Assembly: GCA_016936455.1 (NCBI GenBank)
Contig: JAFGXV010000047.1
Span: 1-64,000 of the forward strand
Length of the DNA: 64,000 nucleotides
Reading direction: 5' to 3'
DNA from: Desulfuromonadaceae bacterium
GTDB taxonomy: Bacteria; Desulfobacterota; Desulfuromonadia; Desulfuromonadales; Desulfuromonadaceae
The position numbers were made by a program, and so were the translations under genes. Below, piece by piece: positions 7,847 to 16,034 of the stretch (position 1 is the first letter of the stretch; the number at the start of each line of letters is the position of its first letter). The notes under the pieces were generated by a model that made no database searches, was not told the DNA's origin, and worked only from the letters and a program-made list of their open reading frames with translations.

Positions 7847-9373
7847 TTACTTCGCCGACTGACGATCCAGGCTGCGATACTGAATGGCTTCTGCCAGGTG
7901 CGGAATGCCGATCTGTTCTGCTCCGGCCAGATCCGCGATGGTGCGGGTCACTTTGAGGATGCGGCTGTAACTGCGCGCCGACAGGCCGAGTTTCTCTGTG
8001 ACCTGCTCCAATAGCTGGTGGCCAGCGCTGTCCAGAGTGCAGAATGTGCGCAGATGACGGGCCTGCATCTGGCTGTTGGTGTGCAGGCCGAAGCGTTCCA
8101 GTCGCTGACGCTGGCAGTCCCGGGCGGCGGTGACACGCTGACGGATGCTGGACGAGGATTCCGGCGCGGCGCCAACTGAAAATTGCTGGTAGCTGATCCG
8201 GGGCACTTCGACATGCAGGTCGATGCGGTCAAGCAGGGGACCGGAGAGCCGGTTGCGGTAGCGTTGCAGCATCTGTGGTGTGCAGTTGCAGGGATGAACC
8301 GGGTCACCGAGGTAGGCACAGGGGCAGGGATTCATGGCCGCCACCAGCATGAAGCCGGCGGGAAAATTGAGTGTCTGGGCGGCGCGGCTGATGGTGACCT
8401 GGCCATCCTCCAGCGGTTGCCGCAGCATTTCGAGCACGTTCTTCTTGAACTCCGGCAACTCATCGAGAAACAGTACCCCGTTGTGGGCAAGAGAGACTTC
8501 ACCGGGGCGCGGAAAGGTCCCACCTCCAATCAGGCCAGCGTCGGAAATGGTGTGATGCGGTGAACGGAAAGGGCGTTGCTGAATCAGCGCATCGCTCTTG
8601 GTCAGCAGGCCGCTGATCGAGTGGACGCGTGTGGTCTCCAGCGCTTCGTTAAAATTCAGTTGGGGCAGGATGGTGGCAAGACGCCGGGCGAGCATGGTCT
8701 TGCCGCTGCCGGGCGGCCCGATCATCAGCAGATTGTGTGCTCCGGCGGCAGCGACCTCCAGTGCCCGTTTCACATGCTGTTGGCCGCGAACTTCGGCAAA
8801 ATCCTCTCCCTGGCCGACATGGTCTTTTGCCTGCCACACCGGTGCCGGGGTGGGCACCAGTCGGGTTTCACCGTTGAGAAAGGCCACGGCCTGGGCCAGG
8901 TCCTGTACTGCGTAGACTGGCGGTCCATTGACGACGGCGGCTTCGGCAGCGTTTTCCACCGGAACGATCAGGCCATCGATCTCCCAGCGCGCTGCGGACA
9001 TGGCCACAGCCAGACAGCCGTGCACCGGTTTGATCCGGCCATCGAGAGAAAGTTCGCCCATGGACAAATAGCGCCGCGCCTGTTCCCCGACGCTGCCGCA
9101 GGCGGCCAGAATGCCGATGGCCATGGGCAGATCCAGCGAGGCCGCATCCTTGCGGATGTCCGCCGGGGCCAGATTGACGGTAATGCGCCGCAGGGGAAAA
9201 TCGTAACCGCTGTTTTTGATGGCGGACTTGACGCGATCCTTGCTCTCCTTGACGGCGCCTTCGGGCAGGCCGACGGTGGCAAATTGCGGCAGTCCCTGGG
9301 CGACATCGACTTCGACTTCAACCGGGTAGGCATCAATGCCGATCAGGGCGCCGGAAAGATGGCTGGCGAGCAT
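7847..9373 (-). CDS. comM: YifB/ComM family Mg-chelatase-like AAA+ ATPase
   Basis: A 508-residue AAA+ protein of the YifB/ComM family. In naturally transformable bacteria ComM is a helicase that promotes branch migration during homologous recombination of incoming DNA. An N-terminal Lon-protease-like fold (residues ~1-170, starting MLASHLSGALIGIDAYPVEVEV) is followed by the Mg-chelatase-type ATPase, with Walker A GPPGSGKTMLARRLA (~residues 217-231) and Walker B GVLFLDELPEF. The cysteine cluster CPCAYLGDPVHPCNC is typical of the family and may bind zinc. The C-terminal lid has RSYSRILKVTRTIADL. Length and start are normal. Orthologues exist in non-competent species, so DNA uptake cannot be inferred. 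Confidence 0.9.
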   Translation of the reverse strand: MLASHLSGALIGIDAYPVEVEVDVAQGLPQFATVGLPEGAVKESKDRVKSAIKNSGYDFPLRRITVNLAPADIRKDAASLDLPMAIGILAACGSVGEQARRYLSMGELSLDGRIKPVHGCLAVAMSAARWEIDGLIVPVENAAEAAVVNGPPVYAVQDLAQAVAFLNGETRLVPTPAPVWQAKDHVGQGEDFAEVRGQQHVKRALEVAAAGAHNLLMIGPPGSGKTMLARRLATILPQLNFNEALETTRVHSISGLLTKSDALIQQRPFRSPHHTISDAGLIGGGTFPRPGEVSLAHNGVLFLDELPEFKKNVLEMLRQPLEDGQVTISRAAQTLNFPAGFMLVAAMNPCPCAYLGDPVHPCNCTPQMLQRYRNRLSGPLLDRIDLHVEVPRISYQQFSVGAAPESSSSIRQRVTAARDCQRQRLERFGLHTNSQMQARHLRTFCTLDSAGHQLLEQVTEKLGLSARSYSRILKVTRTIADLAGAEQIGIPHLAEAIQYRSLDRQSAK

Positions 9374-9430
9374 TTGCTGTCCTTGTGTGGGCTATAATAA
9401 TGAAAAATTAATCAGCTGAGTATAGCAGGT

Positions 9431-9451
9431 GTGACTGGAATGGCCAGTCAC
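9431..9451. repeat. Inverted repeat upstream of comM
   Basis: gtgactgg and ccagtcac form perfect 8-base arms around 5 bases, between the trxB terminator and the comM start. It could be an operator for comM or a second stem-loop behind trxB. There is nothing further to decide. Confidence 0.4.
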
Positions 9452-9474
9452 GGATAGAAAAAAGGTGGCAGGAT

Positions 9475-9510
9475 AAAAAAAGAGCGGTCTGCCGGAAGGG
9501 CGACCGCTCA
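9475..9510 (-). terminator. Rho-independent terminator of trxB
   Basis: On the minus strand, GAGCGGT and ACCGCTC pair around a 14-base loop and are followed by a run of seven T. It starts about 30 bases past the trxB stop codon. Confidence 0.85.
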
Positions 9511-9538
9511 AAATCTGCTTGGGAAGGGAGAGGCTGAA

Positions 9539-10468
9539 TCAGGGATTGTCGGCCAGATATTTCTCGATCATCCAGGCCGCCGTGGCCCCGCTGCCGACGG
9601 CGGTGGAGATCTGCTTCAGGCTGTCGCCGCAGACGTCACCCGCAGCGAAGACGCCGGGAACGGAGGTCTGGCCGTGACGGTCGGCAACGATGTAGCCTTC
9701 TTTGTCGAGTTCGAGGGTGTCGCCGAGGAAAGCCGTTTTCGGTGTCACGCCGATGGCGACGAAAAGGCCCTCCGTTTCCAGCAGTCGCTCGCTGCCATCG
9801 ACAGTGCTTTTCAGGCGAAGTTTTTTCAGACCACTGTTATCACCGAGACACTCGGTGACTACATGGTTCCAGATGATTTCGATCTTTTCGTTGGCCTTGA
9901 TGCGTTCCTGCAGCACCGAGGTCGCACGCAGCTGGTCGCGGCGGTGGACGAGGTAGACTTTGCTGGCAAAGCGGCTGAGGAACATGGCCTCCTCTGCTGC
10001 GGTGTCGCCGCCGCCGTTGATGGTGACGGGGACATTGCGGAAGAAGGCACCGTCGCAGGTGGCGCAGTAGGAGACGCCGCGGCCTGTCAGCTCCACCTCG
10101 CCGGGAACGCCGAGTTTTCGAGGTTGCGCACCCGTGGCGATGATGACAGCGCGGGCTTCGACGATGCTGTCGCCGAGCTGTATTCGCTTGAGTTTGCCGC
10201 TGAAGTCGAGGCCGGTCACATCCGCGTCGCGCTGCTCAAGGCCGAATTCAAAGCAGTGTTTCTGGAAGCGCTCCATCAGTTCAGGACCGCTGATGCCACC
10301 GGGAAAGCCGGGGTAGTTTTCAACATCCGTGGTGGTCAGCACCTGTCCGCCAATGATCATCTTTTCAATCAGCAGCGTTTTCAGGCGGGCGCGGGAACAG
10401 TACAGGCCGGCTGTCAGACCCGCGGGCCCGCCGCCGATAATCACCACATCGTAAACCGATTGCGTCAT
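9539..10468 (-). CDS. trxB: Thioredoxin-disulfide reductase
   Basis: A 309-residue cytoplasmic flavoenzyme that passes electrons from NADPH via FAD to thioredoxin. The FAD-binding motif GGGPAGLTAGLYCSRA lies at residues ~12-27, the redox-active CATC within YCATCDGAFF around 134-142, the NADPH-binding GGGDTAAEEA near 152, and the second FAD motif GVFAAGDVCGD near 275. All hallmark residues are present and length is standard for the low-molecular-weight class. The start is ATG with a GAAAGGAAT site upstream. The gene is monocistronic, ending in its own terminator. No thioredoxin gene is adjacent, though the thioredoxin-like protein at 4852 is a few kilobases away. Confidence 0.97.
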   Translation of the reverse strand: MTQSVYDVVIIGGGPAGLTAGLYCSRARLKTLLIEKMIIGGQVLTTTDVENYPGFPGGISGPELMERFQKHCFEFGLEQRDADVTGLDFSGKLKRIQLGDSIVEARAVIIATGAQPRKLGVPGEVELTGRGVSYCATCDGAFFRNVPVTINGGGDTAAEEAMFLSRFASKVYLVHRRDQLRATSVLQERIKANEKIEIIWNHVVTECLGDNSGLKKLRLKSTVDGSERLLETEGLFVAIGVTPKTAFLGDTLELDKEGYIVADRHGQTSVPGVFAAGDVCGDSLKQISTAVGSGATAAWMIEKYLADNP

Positions 10469-10593
10469 GGATTATATTCCTTTCAATTCTGCGCCAGCCC
10501 GGTAACGCGTGCTGGCGATTGCTTTTCGATTGGCTTCGTCCTACACTGCGCGGCAACGGCTTTCCCTTCTCTGCCTGCTGCGAGTGCGTGATC

Positions 10594-10965
10594 ATGAAAA
10601 AACTGGCCAAGTTTTTATTCTGGTTGAGTCTGTTCCTGCTGGTGCTGCTGGCCGCGGATCAGCTTCTGCTGCGGGCCACGGGCCTGAGCGGCTTCTGGCT
10701 CGACGTGCAGCGCTTCCATCATGGTTTCCGCCAGCGGTTGTTCGAAGCGCCTCAGCGCGTCACGCCGAATCCTGCGGCTCCCCCTGCAGGCCGTCCTTCT
10801 GCTCCAACGATTGAGACCCTGATCGAGACCCGGAGTCAAGCCCCGGCGGTGGATGCATCCATGCGCTATCTGTATCTCAACGAAGAGAACTCAATTGAGT
10901 TCGCCTCGTCGCTGGAGGAAATCCCGCCGCGCTACCGGGCCACGGCCCAGCGATTGAAAGAGTGA
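10594..10965 (+). CDS. Small single-pass membrane-anchored protein of unknown function
   Basis: A 123-residue protein not matched to any family I recognise. Residues ~7-27 form one strongly hydrophobic helix (FLFWLSLFLLVLLAADQLLL) that would act as an uncleaved anchor. A basic stretch, a proline-rich linker near residues 55-70 and a soluble C-terminal tail follow. The inferred start is ATG 10594 (MKKLAKF), since the longer track ORF adds an unlikely N-terminus. The ribosome site is weak. It diverges from trxB and converges with the nitrilase gene, ending four bases from that gene's stop. Codon use and the signal-anchor pattern favour a real gene. Confidence 0.6.
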   Translation: MKKLAKFLFWLSLFLLVLLAADQLLLRATGLSGFWLDVQRFHHGFRQRLFEAPQRVTPNPAAPPAGRPSAPTIETLIETRSQAPAVDASMRYLYLNEENSIEFASSLEEIPPRYRATAQRLKE

Positions 10966-10969
10966 CCGA

Positions 10970-11761
10970 TCAGCCCAGCTGACCGTAGACTTCGGGCCGA
11001 CGATCGCGGAAGCAGGGGATCTGGGTACGGTACTTGACCATCTCTTCCGGGTTGAAGAGTGCGGTGAGTTCGGTATTTTTCTCACCACCTTCCGCCAGCA
11101 CCTCGCCCCAGGAGGAGATCAGCAGGCTCATGCCGAAAAAGTCGAGCTTGCCCTGAATGCCGCAGCAGTTCGCCGCAGCGACAAACAGCTGATTCTCGAT
11201 GGCACGGGCGCGCAGCAGGGTGCGCCAGTGTTCCTGGCGCGGCTTGGGCCATTCCGCCGGCAGGCAGATGATTTCAGCGCCTTCGAGAGCCATTTTGCGA
11301 AACAGTTCCGGAAAGCGCAGATCATAACAGATGGCGAGGCCGAGACGGCCGACGGAGGTCGGCACGACGCAGGTCTGGTTGCCGGCGGCGAGGAAGCGGT
11401 CTTCCCCCATGTTGGAGAACAGATGCAGCTTGCGATAGCTGCCAACGACCTGCCCCCCATCCACGACGAACAGGGTGTTGTACAGGGTGTCGTGCTCTTT
11501 TTCCGGCAAGCTGCCGACGATCACCAGATTCAGTTCCAGCGACAGGGTCTGCAGGTGCAGCAGCACGCGCGGGGTTTGCTCGGCCAATGTCTGCAGATGG
11601 CGGTAGTCGTAGCCGGTGCTCCACATTTCGGGCAGCACGGCCAGTTGGGTCTGCTGCTGAGCCAGGCGGCGCAGGCCTGCGCTGGCGGTCTGCAGGTTGG
11701 TATCTACATCGCCGAGCGCGATATTGAACTGGACAATGCCGGCCTTGATTTCCTGTTTCAT
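10970..11761 (-). CDS. Carbon-nitrogen hydrolase (nitrilase superfamily, omega-amidase-like)
   Basis: A 263-residue cytosolic amidase of the nitrilase superfamily. The catalytic triad is visible: Glu in LPEMWSTGYD (~residue 45), Lys in YRKLHLFSN (~112) and Cys in LAICYDLRFPE (~147). The latter motif and size resemble the Nit2/YafV omega-amidase branch, which deamidates alpha-ketoglutaramate and similar compounds, but substrate assignment within this superfamily from sequence is unreliable. The gene stands alone on the minus strand with ATG start and an AAGGAAGG-like site. Confidence 0.85.
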   Translation of the reverse strand: MKQEIKAGIVQFNIALGDVDTNLQTASAGLRRLAQQQTQLAVLPEMWSTGYDYRHLQTLAEQTPRVLLHLQTLSLELNLVIVGSLPEKEHDTLYNTLFVVDGGQVVGSYRKLHLFSNMGEDRFLAAGNQTCVVPTSVGRLGLAICYDLRFPELFRKMALEGAEIICLPAEWPKPRQEHWRTLLRARAIENQLFVAAANCCGIQGKLDFFGMSLLISSWGEVLAEGGEKNTELTALFNPEEMVKYRTQIPCFRDRRPEVYGQLG

Positions 11762-11958
11762 GGCGAGAGACCTTCCTTTATTTATTTGAGTGCTACACCT
11801 GCTGAGGCGATCGGTTTATCGTGATGCGCGAGTATAGCCTTGTCGACGAATTCCTGCAACAATCCGTCACGTTGGGCTTTGATCGGCTTTAAGATTCCAC
11901 CACATGTGGTAGTTTGTGGCTCATATCAGGCAAAAAGTAACAGATATCGTTTGAAGGC

Positions 11959-11987
11959 TTGACAGTACAGGTCCCCGGTGCTAGAAG
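11959..11987 (+). promoter_or_regulatory. Sigma-70-like promoter of nhaD
   Basis: A perfect TTGACA is separated by 17 bases from TAGAAG, placing transcription start near 11994. That leaves a leader of about 150 bases ahead of the nhaD start codon. Confidence 0.6.
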
Positions 11988-12086
11988 GTAGCGTTTGGTT
12001 TTGGTTGGGCACTTAAGTAGTCAAGACATAGCGGGTTTTTGGGTAGAAACCTGGCTGAAAACATTTTCTTGTTGTGTGATTTGTCG

Positions 12087-12130
12087 GACGGGCGCTGCGG
12101 CGCTGCGTCTGTTGTTTTATTTTCTTTTTT
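12087..12130 (+). terminator. Terminator-like hairpin in the nhaD leader (possible attenuator)
   Basis: gacg...cgtc with inner gcgc...gcgc forms a GC-rich stem, immediately followed by a U-rich tract (12110-12130) and then, within a few bases, the nhaD ribosome-binding region. An intrinsic-terminator shape here implies conditional read-through. No specific riboswitch aptamer was recognised in the upstream leader. Confidence 0.5.
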
Positions 12131-12142
12131 ACGGGGGAAATT

Positions 12143-13549
12143 GTGAAAAGTCTTATTACTCTGTTGTTCAGCCTGGTCGCCTTCCCGGCCTGGGCAAGTG
12201 AAGGTGGCCATCAGGTGGTGGATATGACCGGCTCGGCGCTGGGTATCTTTTCGCTGGTGCTGTTTGTCGGTGCCTATGCTCTGGTCATCATGGAAGAGCA
12301 GCTGCACATGCGCAAGAGTAAGCCGGTCATGCTGGCTGCCGGGATCATCTGGGTACTGGTGGCGATCGCGTTTAAAAAGGCGGGCCAGCCGGATGCGGCG
12401 CATCACGCCATCATGCACAACCTGGTCGAATACGCCGAACTGCTGCTGTTCCTGCTGGCGGCGATGACCTATATCAACGCCATGGAAGAGCGCAACGTGT
12501 TCCAGGCCCTGCGTTCCTGGCTGGTCTCCCGCGGTTTCTCGCTGCGCGTAATTTTCTGGATCACCGGTCTGCTGGCGTTCCTGATTTCTCCGGTGGCGGA
12601 CAACCTGACCACGGCTCTGCTGATGGGTGCGGTTGTTATGGCCGTCGGTGGTTCCAACCAGCGCTTCGTGGTCATGGCCTGTATCAACGTCGTGGTCGGC
12701 GCCAATGCCGGCGGCGCATTTTCCCCGTTTGGTGACATCACCACCCTGATGGTCTGGCAGAAGGGCATGGTCGAGTTTGGCGAGTTTTTCTCTCTGTTCC
12801 TGCCGTCCCTCGTTAACTGGATTGTGCCGGCCCTGATCATGAACTTCTTCATCAGCAAGGATCGTCCGCAGGCGCTGGACGAGGCGGTCAAGATGAAGTT
12901 CGGTGCCAAGCGCATCATTCTCCTGTTCCTGTCCACCATCGTCACCGCGGTTTCGTTCCACAACTTCCTGCACCTGCCTCCCGCTACCGGCATGATGCTG
13001 GGTCTGGGTTACCTGGGCATGTTCTCCTACTACATCAAGAAGAAGGATCACGCTTCGACTCTGACCGATGAGCCGATGGACATGACCAGCGAGGAGCCCC
13101 ACGCCGGTTTCGATCTGTTCCGCAAGATTGCCCGTGCCGAGTGGGATACCCTGCTGTTCTTCTACGGCGTCATCCTCTGCGTCGGCGGTCTTGGCCAGTT
13201 CGGCTACCTGGCGATGGCTTCCCATGCCATGTACACCGAACTCGGCGCGTTCAACGCCAACGTGCTGGTCGGTATCATGTCAGCGATTGTCGACAATATC
13301 CCGGTCATGTTCGCAGTTCTGACCATGGAGCCCCACATGTCGCATGGCCACTGGCTTCTGGTGACTCTCACCGCCGGTGTTGGTGGCAGTCTGTTGTCCA
13401 TCGGTTCGGCGGCTGGCGTCGCCCTGATGGGTACCGCTCGCGGCATCTACACCTTTGGCCGTCACCTGGTATGGACCCCGGCGGTGGCACTGGGTTATGC
13501 TGCCAGCATCGCCCTGCATATGATTGTGAACGCGGCCAAGTTTCACTAA
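12143..13549 (+). CDS. nhaD: NhaD-type Na+/H+ antiporter
   Basis: A 468-residue ion transporter of the NhaD family, exchanging cytoplasmic Na+ (or Li+) for protons. An N-terminal signal-like segment (LITLLFSLVAFPAWAS) is typical of the family. Conserved regions include LISPVADNLTTALLMGAV (~residue 150), GANAGGAFSPFGDITTLMVW (~185-205) and the later MSAIVDNIPVMFAVL, whose Asp residues in unwound helices are candidates for the transport site. About a dozen hydrophobic segments are evident. The start is GTG after a GGGGGA site. The gene has its own promoter, leader and terminator. A sodium-rich habitat would fit, but this is inference. Confidence 0.92.
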   Translation: MKSLITLLFSLVAFPAWASEGGHQVVDMTGSALGIFSLVLFVGAYALVIMEEQLHMRKSKPVMLAAGIIWVLVAIAFKKAGQPDAAHHAIMHNLVEYAELLLFLLAAMTYINAMEERNVFQALRSWLVSRGFSLRVIFWITGLLAFLISPVADNLTTALLMGAVVMAVGGSNQRFVVMACINVVVGANAGGAFSPFGDITTLMVWQKGMVEFGEFFSLFLPSLVNWIVPALIMNFFISKDRPQALDEAVKMKFGAKRIILLFLSTIVTAVSFHNFLHLPPATGMMLGLGYLGMFSYYIKKKDHASTLTDEPMDMTSEEPHAGFDLFRKIARAEWDTLLFFYGVILCVGGLGQFGYLAMASHAMYTELGAFNANVLVGIMSAIVDNIPVMFAVLTMEPHMSHGHWLLVTLTAGVGGSLLSIGSAAGVALMGTARGIYTFGRHLVWTPAVALGYAASIALHMIVNAAKFH

Positions 13550-13574
13550 GCCGTGATTGATAGCAAAAAATTGA

Positions 13575-13614
13575 AACGCCGGGGTGCTGCATCCCGGCGT
13601 TTTCGTTTTTGTTT
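13575..13614 (+). terminator. Rho-independent terminator of nhaD
   Basis: Nine-base arms aacgccggg and cccggcgtt around a 9-base loop are followed by a T-rich run, 25 bases past the nhaD stop. Confidence 0.85.
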
Positions 13615-13636
13615 CTCCCCGTAACGAGTTTCATCC

Positions 13637-14773
13637 ATGCCCGCTGTTTATCTGCATATCCCCTTCTGTCGTGCCAAGTGCCCTTACTGCGACTTCTATT
13701 CCCTGCCCGCGTCTGCTGATGCGGAGATCGATGCGTATGTGGCACTGCTGTGCCAGGAAATCCGGCTCTGTAACGAAGTCGGGATGGGCGATCCAGCCAT
13801 CACCAGCCTGTTCCTCGGGGGCGGAACGCCCTCGCTGCTGAGTGTGGAGCAGCTGTCGCGGCTGCTGGATGCGCTGGTGCAGAGGTATGGTTTCGTCTCG
13901 CAGGCCGAGATCAGCATGGAGGTGAATCCCGGTACGGTGACGCCAACCTGGCTGCGCGAGGTCCGGGCTCTGGGGATCAACCGCCTGTCCATCGGGGTGC
14001 AGTCCTTTCAGGACGATCAATTGCGCTGGCTGGGCAGGATTCATGATGCGGCTCAGGCCTTGGGGTGCATAGAGGCTGCGCGTTCTGCCGGGTTTGACAA
14101 CCTGAGCCTCGATCTGATGTTTGCCCTGCCCACGGCGACAGTGGCTCAGCAGCAGGCGGATCGTGAGTGGGTGGCGCGTCTTGCCCCCGAACACTGCTCG
14201 GTGTATGGCCTGACGGTTGAAGAGGGGACACCGCTGGCGGATCGGATCGCAGCCGGTGATTTTGATGAAGTCGAGGAACGTCACTACTGCGACCAGTTTC
14301 TGGCCTGGCATGAAACGCTGGCGGCGCTGGGCTATGAGCATTACGAAATTTCCAATTATGCCCGGCCCGGGCTTGTCTGCCGTCACAATCTGAGCTACTG
14401 GCTGCGCCAGCCCTGCCTGGGTTTGGGTGCGGGTGCGCACAGTTTTCTGCTCAATGGCTGGGGTGAGCGCAAGGCCAATGGCGACGATGTGGCCGCTTAT
14501 CGCGATGCTCTGGTACGGAGTGACAGCCCGCGTCAACTCATTGAGCGTTTTACTGCGGACAGTGCCATGCGCGAATGGACCTATCTGCGGTTGCGCACCC
14601 GGCAAGGGGTCTGCGAGCAGGAGTTTCAGGCCTGTTTCGGGCGGTCGTTTGCAGATGTTTTCGCGACGGCTCTGGACCGTGCCGCTGCCGTCCTGTCGCA
14701 TCGGCACGGGTGCTGGTCTTTCACCCCGCAGGGCTGGCTGCTGTTCAACCATTATGTCAGAGAATTCCTGTAG
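13637..14773 (+). CDS. hemW: HemW, radical SAM heme chaperone (coproporphyrinogen oxidase-like)
   Basis: A 378-residue radical SAM protein. The [4Fe-4S]-binding CxxxCxxC is in PFCRAKCPYCDF (residues ~9-20), followed by LGGGTPS near 55 and a C-terminal HemN-like domain containing YEHYEISNYARPG and CRHNLSYW. HemW was long annotated as oxygen-independent coproporphyrinogen oxidase but lacks the extra cysteine of HemN (CxxxCxxC here, versus CxxxCxxCxC) and is now seen as a heme-trafficking protein. The gene directly precedes hrcA, a common bacterial arrangement, but hrcA has its own promoter 28 bases after the hemW stop. Confidence 0.92.
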   Translation: MPAVYLHIPFCRAKCPYCDFYSLPASADAEIDAYVALLCQEIRLCNEVGMGDPAITSLFLGGGTPSLLSVEQLSRLLDALVQRYGFVSQAEISMEVNPGTVTPTWLREVRALGINRLSIGVQSFQDDQLRWLGRIHDAAQALGCIEAARSAGFDNLSLDLMFALPTATVAQQQADREWVARLAPEHCSVYGLTVEEGTPLADRIAAGDFDEVEERHYCDQFLAWHETLAALGYEHYEISNYARPGLVCRHNLSYWLRQPCLGLGAGAHSFLLNGWGERKANGDDVAAYRDALVRSDSPRQLIERFTADSAMREWTYLRLRTRQGVCEQEFQACFGRSFADVFATALDRAAAVLSHRHGCWSFTPQGWLLFNHYVREFL

Positions 14774-14801
14774 TCCTGGCCTTTCAGCGCCGATTGGCGA
14801 C

Positions 14802-14830
14802 TTGACAAAGACCGGGGCCGTTGTTATCTT
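14802..14830 (+). promoter_or_regulatory. Sigma-70 promoter of the hrcA-grpE-dnaK-dnaJ operon
   Basis: TTGACA and TATCTT are separated by exactly 17 bases. The predicted start point falls next to the CIRCE element that begins at 14840. Confidence 0.8.
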
Positions 14831-14839
14831 TCACTCCTG

Positions 14840-14866
14840 TTAGCACTCGACTGGCCTGAGTGCTAA
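14840..14866 (+). promoter_or_regulatory. CIRCE operator (HrcA binding site)
   Basis: TTAGCACTC, nine bases, then GAGTGCTAA: a perfect match to the CIRCE consensus. It overlaps the expected transcription start and lies ahead of hrcA, so HrcA should repress its own operon, with relief on heat shock as GroEL becomes occupied (established for the system). Confidence 0.97.
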
Positions 14867-14913
14867 CGTTGTCGGTAGAGCCGGCAGGGGGTTGTGGACC
14901 GGAGTGGCATGAG

Positions 14914-15951
14914 ATGGAACTGAACGAGCGCAGTCTGAGTATCCTGGAAGCCATTATCGAAGGCCATATCGCCTCCGGCGAGCCGATTGGTTCGCGTACC
15001 ATTGCCAAGCAGGGCAAGCTCAAGCTGTCCCCGGCGACGGTGCGCAACGTCATGTCCGACCTTGAGGAAATGGGTTATATCGTGTCGCCCCACACCTCGG
15101 CCGGTCGGGTGCCGACGGATAAGGGCTACCGTTTTTACGTCGACAGTATGCTGCAGGTGCGGGACCTCAGCAGCGAAGAGCGGCAGTGGATCGATACCCA
15201 CTGCAATGCAACGGGGTTGCAGACGGAGCAGCTGCTCAAGCGGGCCGGCCATATTCTGTCCAGAATGTCGCGCTATACCGGAATCGTGCTGGCACCGCGC
15301 TTTTCCTCGACCACTTTTCGCCACATCGAATTTCTGCCCCTGTCTCAGGGACGTTTGCTGGTCATCTTCGTCTCCCAGTCCGGGGTGGTGCAGAATAAAA
15401 TTATCGAGATGGAAGGCGATCTGCCCGAGCGTCATGAACTGGAGCAGGTGACCAACTATCTGAACCATTCCTTCAGTGGCATGACCATTGAAGCCGTGCG
15501 GGGGCAGATTCTCACTCAGATGCGTGAGGAAAAGGCCCTGTATGACAAGATGCTGGCCCGTGCCCTGGCCCTGTCGAGCGAGGTTTTTGTTGGCGAGGTG
15601 GAGGATGACCTGTTTGTCGAAGGTCTGGCCAACATGCTCGACCAGCCGGAATTTTCCGACTCGAACAGCATGCGGCGACTGGTCAAGGCGTTTGAACAGA
15701 AGCGCAACCTGATTCAGCTGCTGGATAAAACCCAGTCGGCGCAGGGGGTACAGATCTATATCGGCAGCCAGTCCCAGTATCAGGATTTTGAGGGCTGCAG
15801 CCTGATTACCGCCAACTACACCAACGGCAAGCAGACCCTGGGATCTCTGGGCGTCATCGGCCCCAGCCGCATGGCTTATTCTCAGGTGGTGCCAGTGGTC
15901 GATTATACGGCCCGTCTGCTGAGCCGGATTTTGCATAAAGAACTCGAATAA
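14914..15951 (+). CDS. hrcA: Heat-inducible transcription repressor HrcA
   Basis: A 345-residue repressor that binds CIRCE operators and controls the dnaK and usually groE operons. The N-terminal winged-helix (ELNERSLSILEAIIEGHI...SPATVRNVMSDLEEMGYI, residues ~2-60) is followed by SPHTSAGRVPTDKGYRFYVD, a strong family signature, and a C-terminal dimerisation/inserted domain. I chose ATG 14914, which gives the conserved N-terminus; the track ORF starting at 14860 would run into the CIRCE operator. It is first in the chaperone operon, with its own CIRCE site and promoter directly upstream. Confidence 0.97.
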   Translation: MELNERSLSILEAIIEGHIASGEPIGSRTIAKQGKLKLSPATVRNVMSDLEEMGYIVSPHTSAGRVPTDKGYRFYVDSMLQVRDLSSEERQWIDTHCNATGLQTEQLLKRAGHILSRMSRYTGIVLAPRFSSTTFRHIEFLPLSQGRLLVIFVSQSGVVQNKIIEMEGDLPERHELEQVTNYLNHSFSGMTIEAVRGQILTQMREEKALYDKMLARALALSSEVFVGEVEDDLFVEGLANMLDQPEFSDSNSMRRLVKAFEQKRNLIQLLDKTQSAQGVQIYIGSQSQYQDFEGCSLITANYTNGKQTLGSLGVIGPSRMAYSQVVPVVDYTARLLSRILHKELE

Positions 15952-16034
15952 ATGAATCTGTCACGTCACGGGTGTATGGGGATTCGACCGCAAGGCGTGT
16001 CACGGTGATTAACAGAAAAAAGAGAGGAAAAACG

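Larger units (their letters stand above)
11762..12142 (+). other. 381-base gap: nhaD promoter and leader
   Basis: No gene is seen. The gap holds a 12-base palindrome (accacatgtggt, 11899-11910), a sigma-70-like promoter at 11959-11987, and a ~150-base leader ending in a terminator-like hairpin. Promoter and hairpin have separate entries. Confidence 0.6.

Noticed and set aside
11981-13225. 414-residue minus-strand ORF opposite nhaD
   Set aside because: His/Gln/Arg-rich antisense composition typical of the reverse strand of membrane-protein genes; it also crosses the nhaD promoter.
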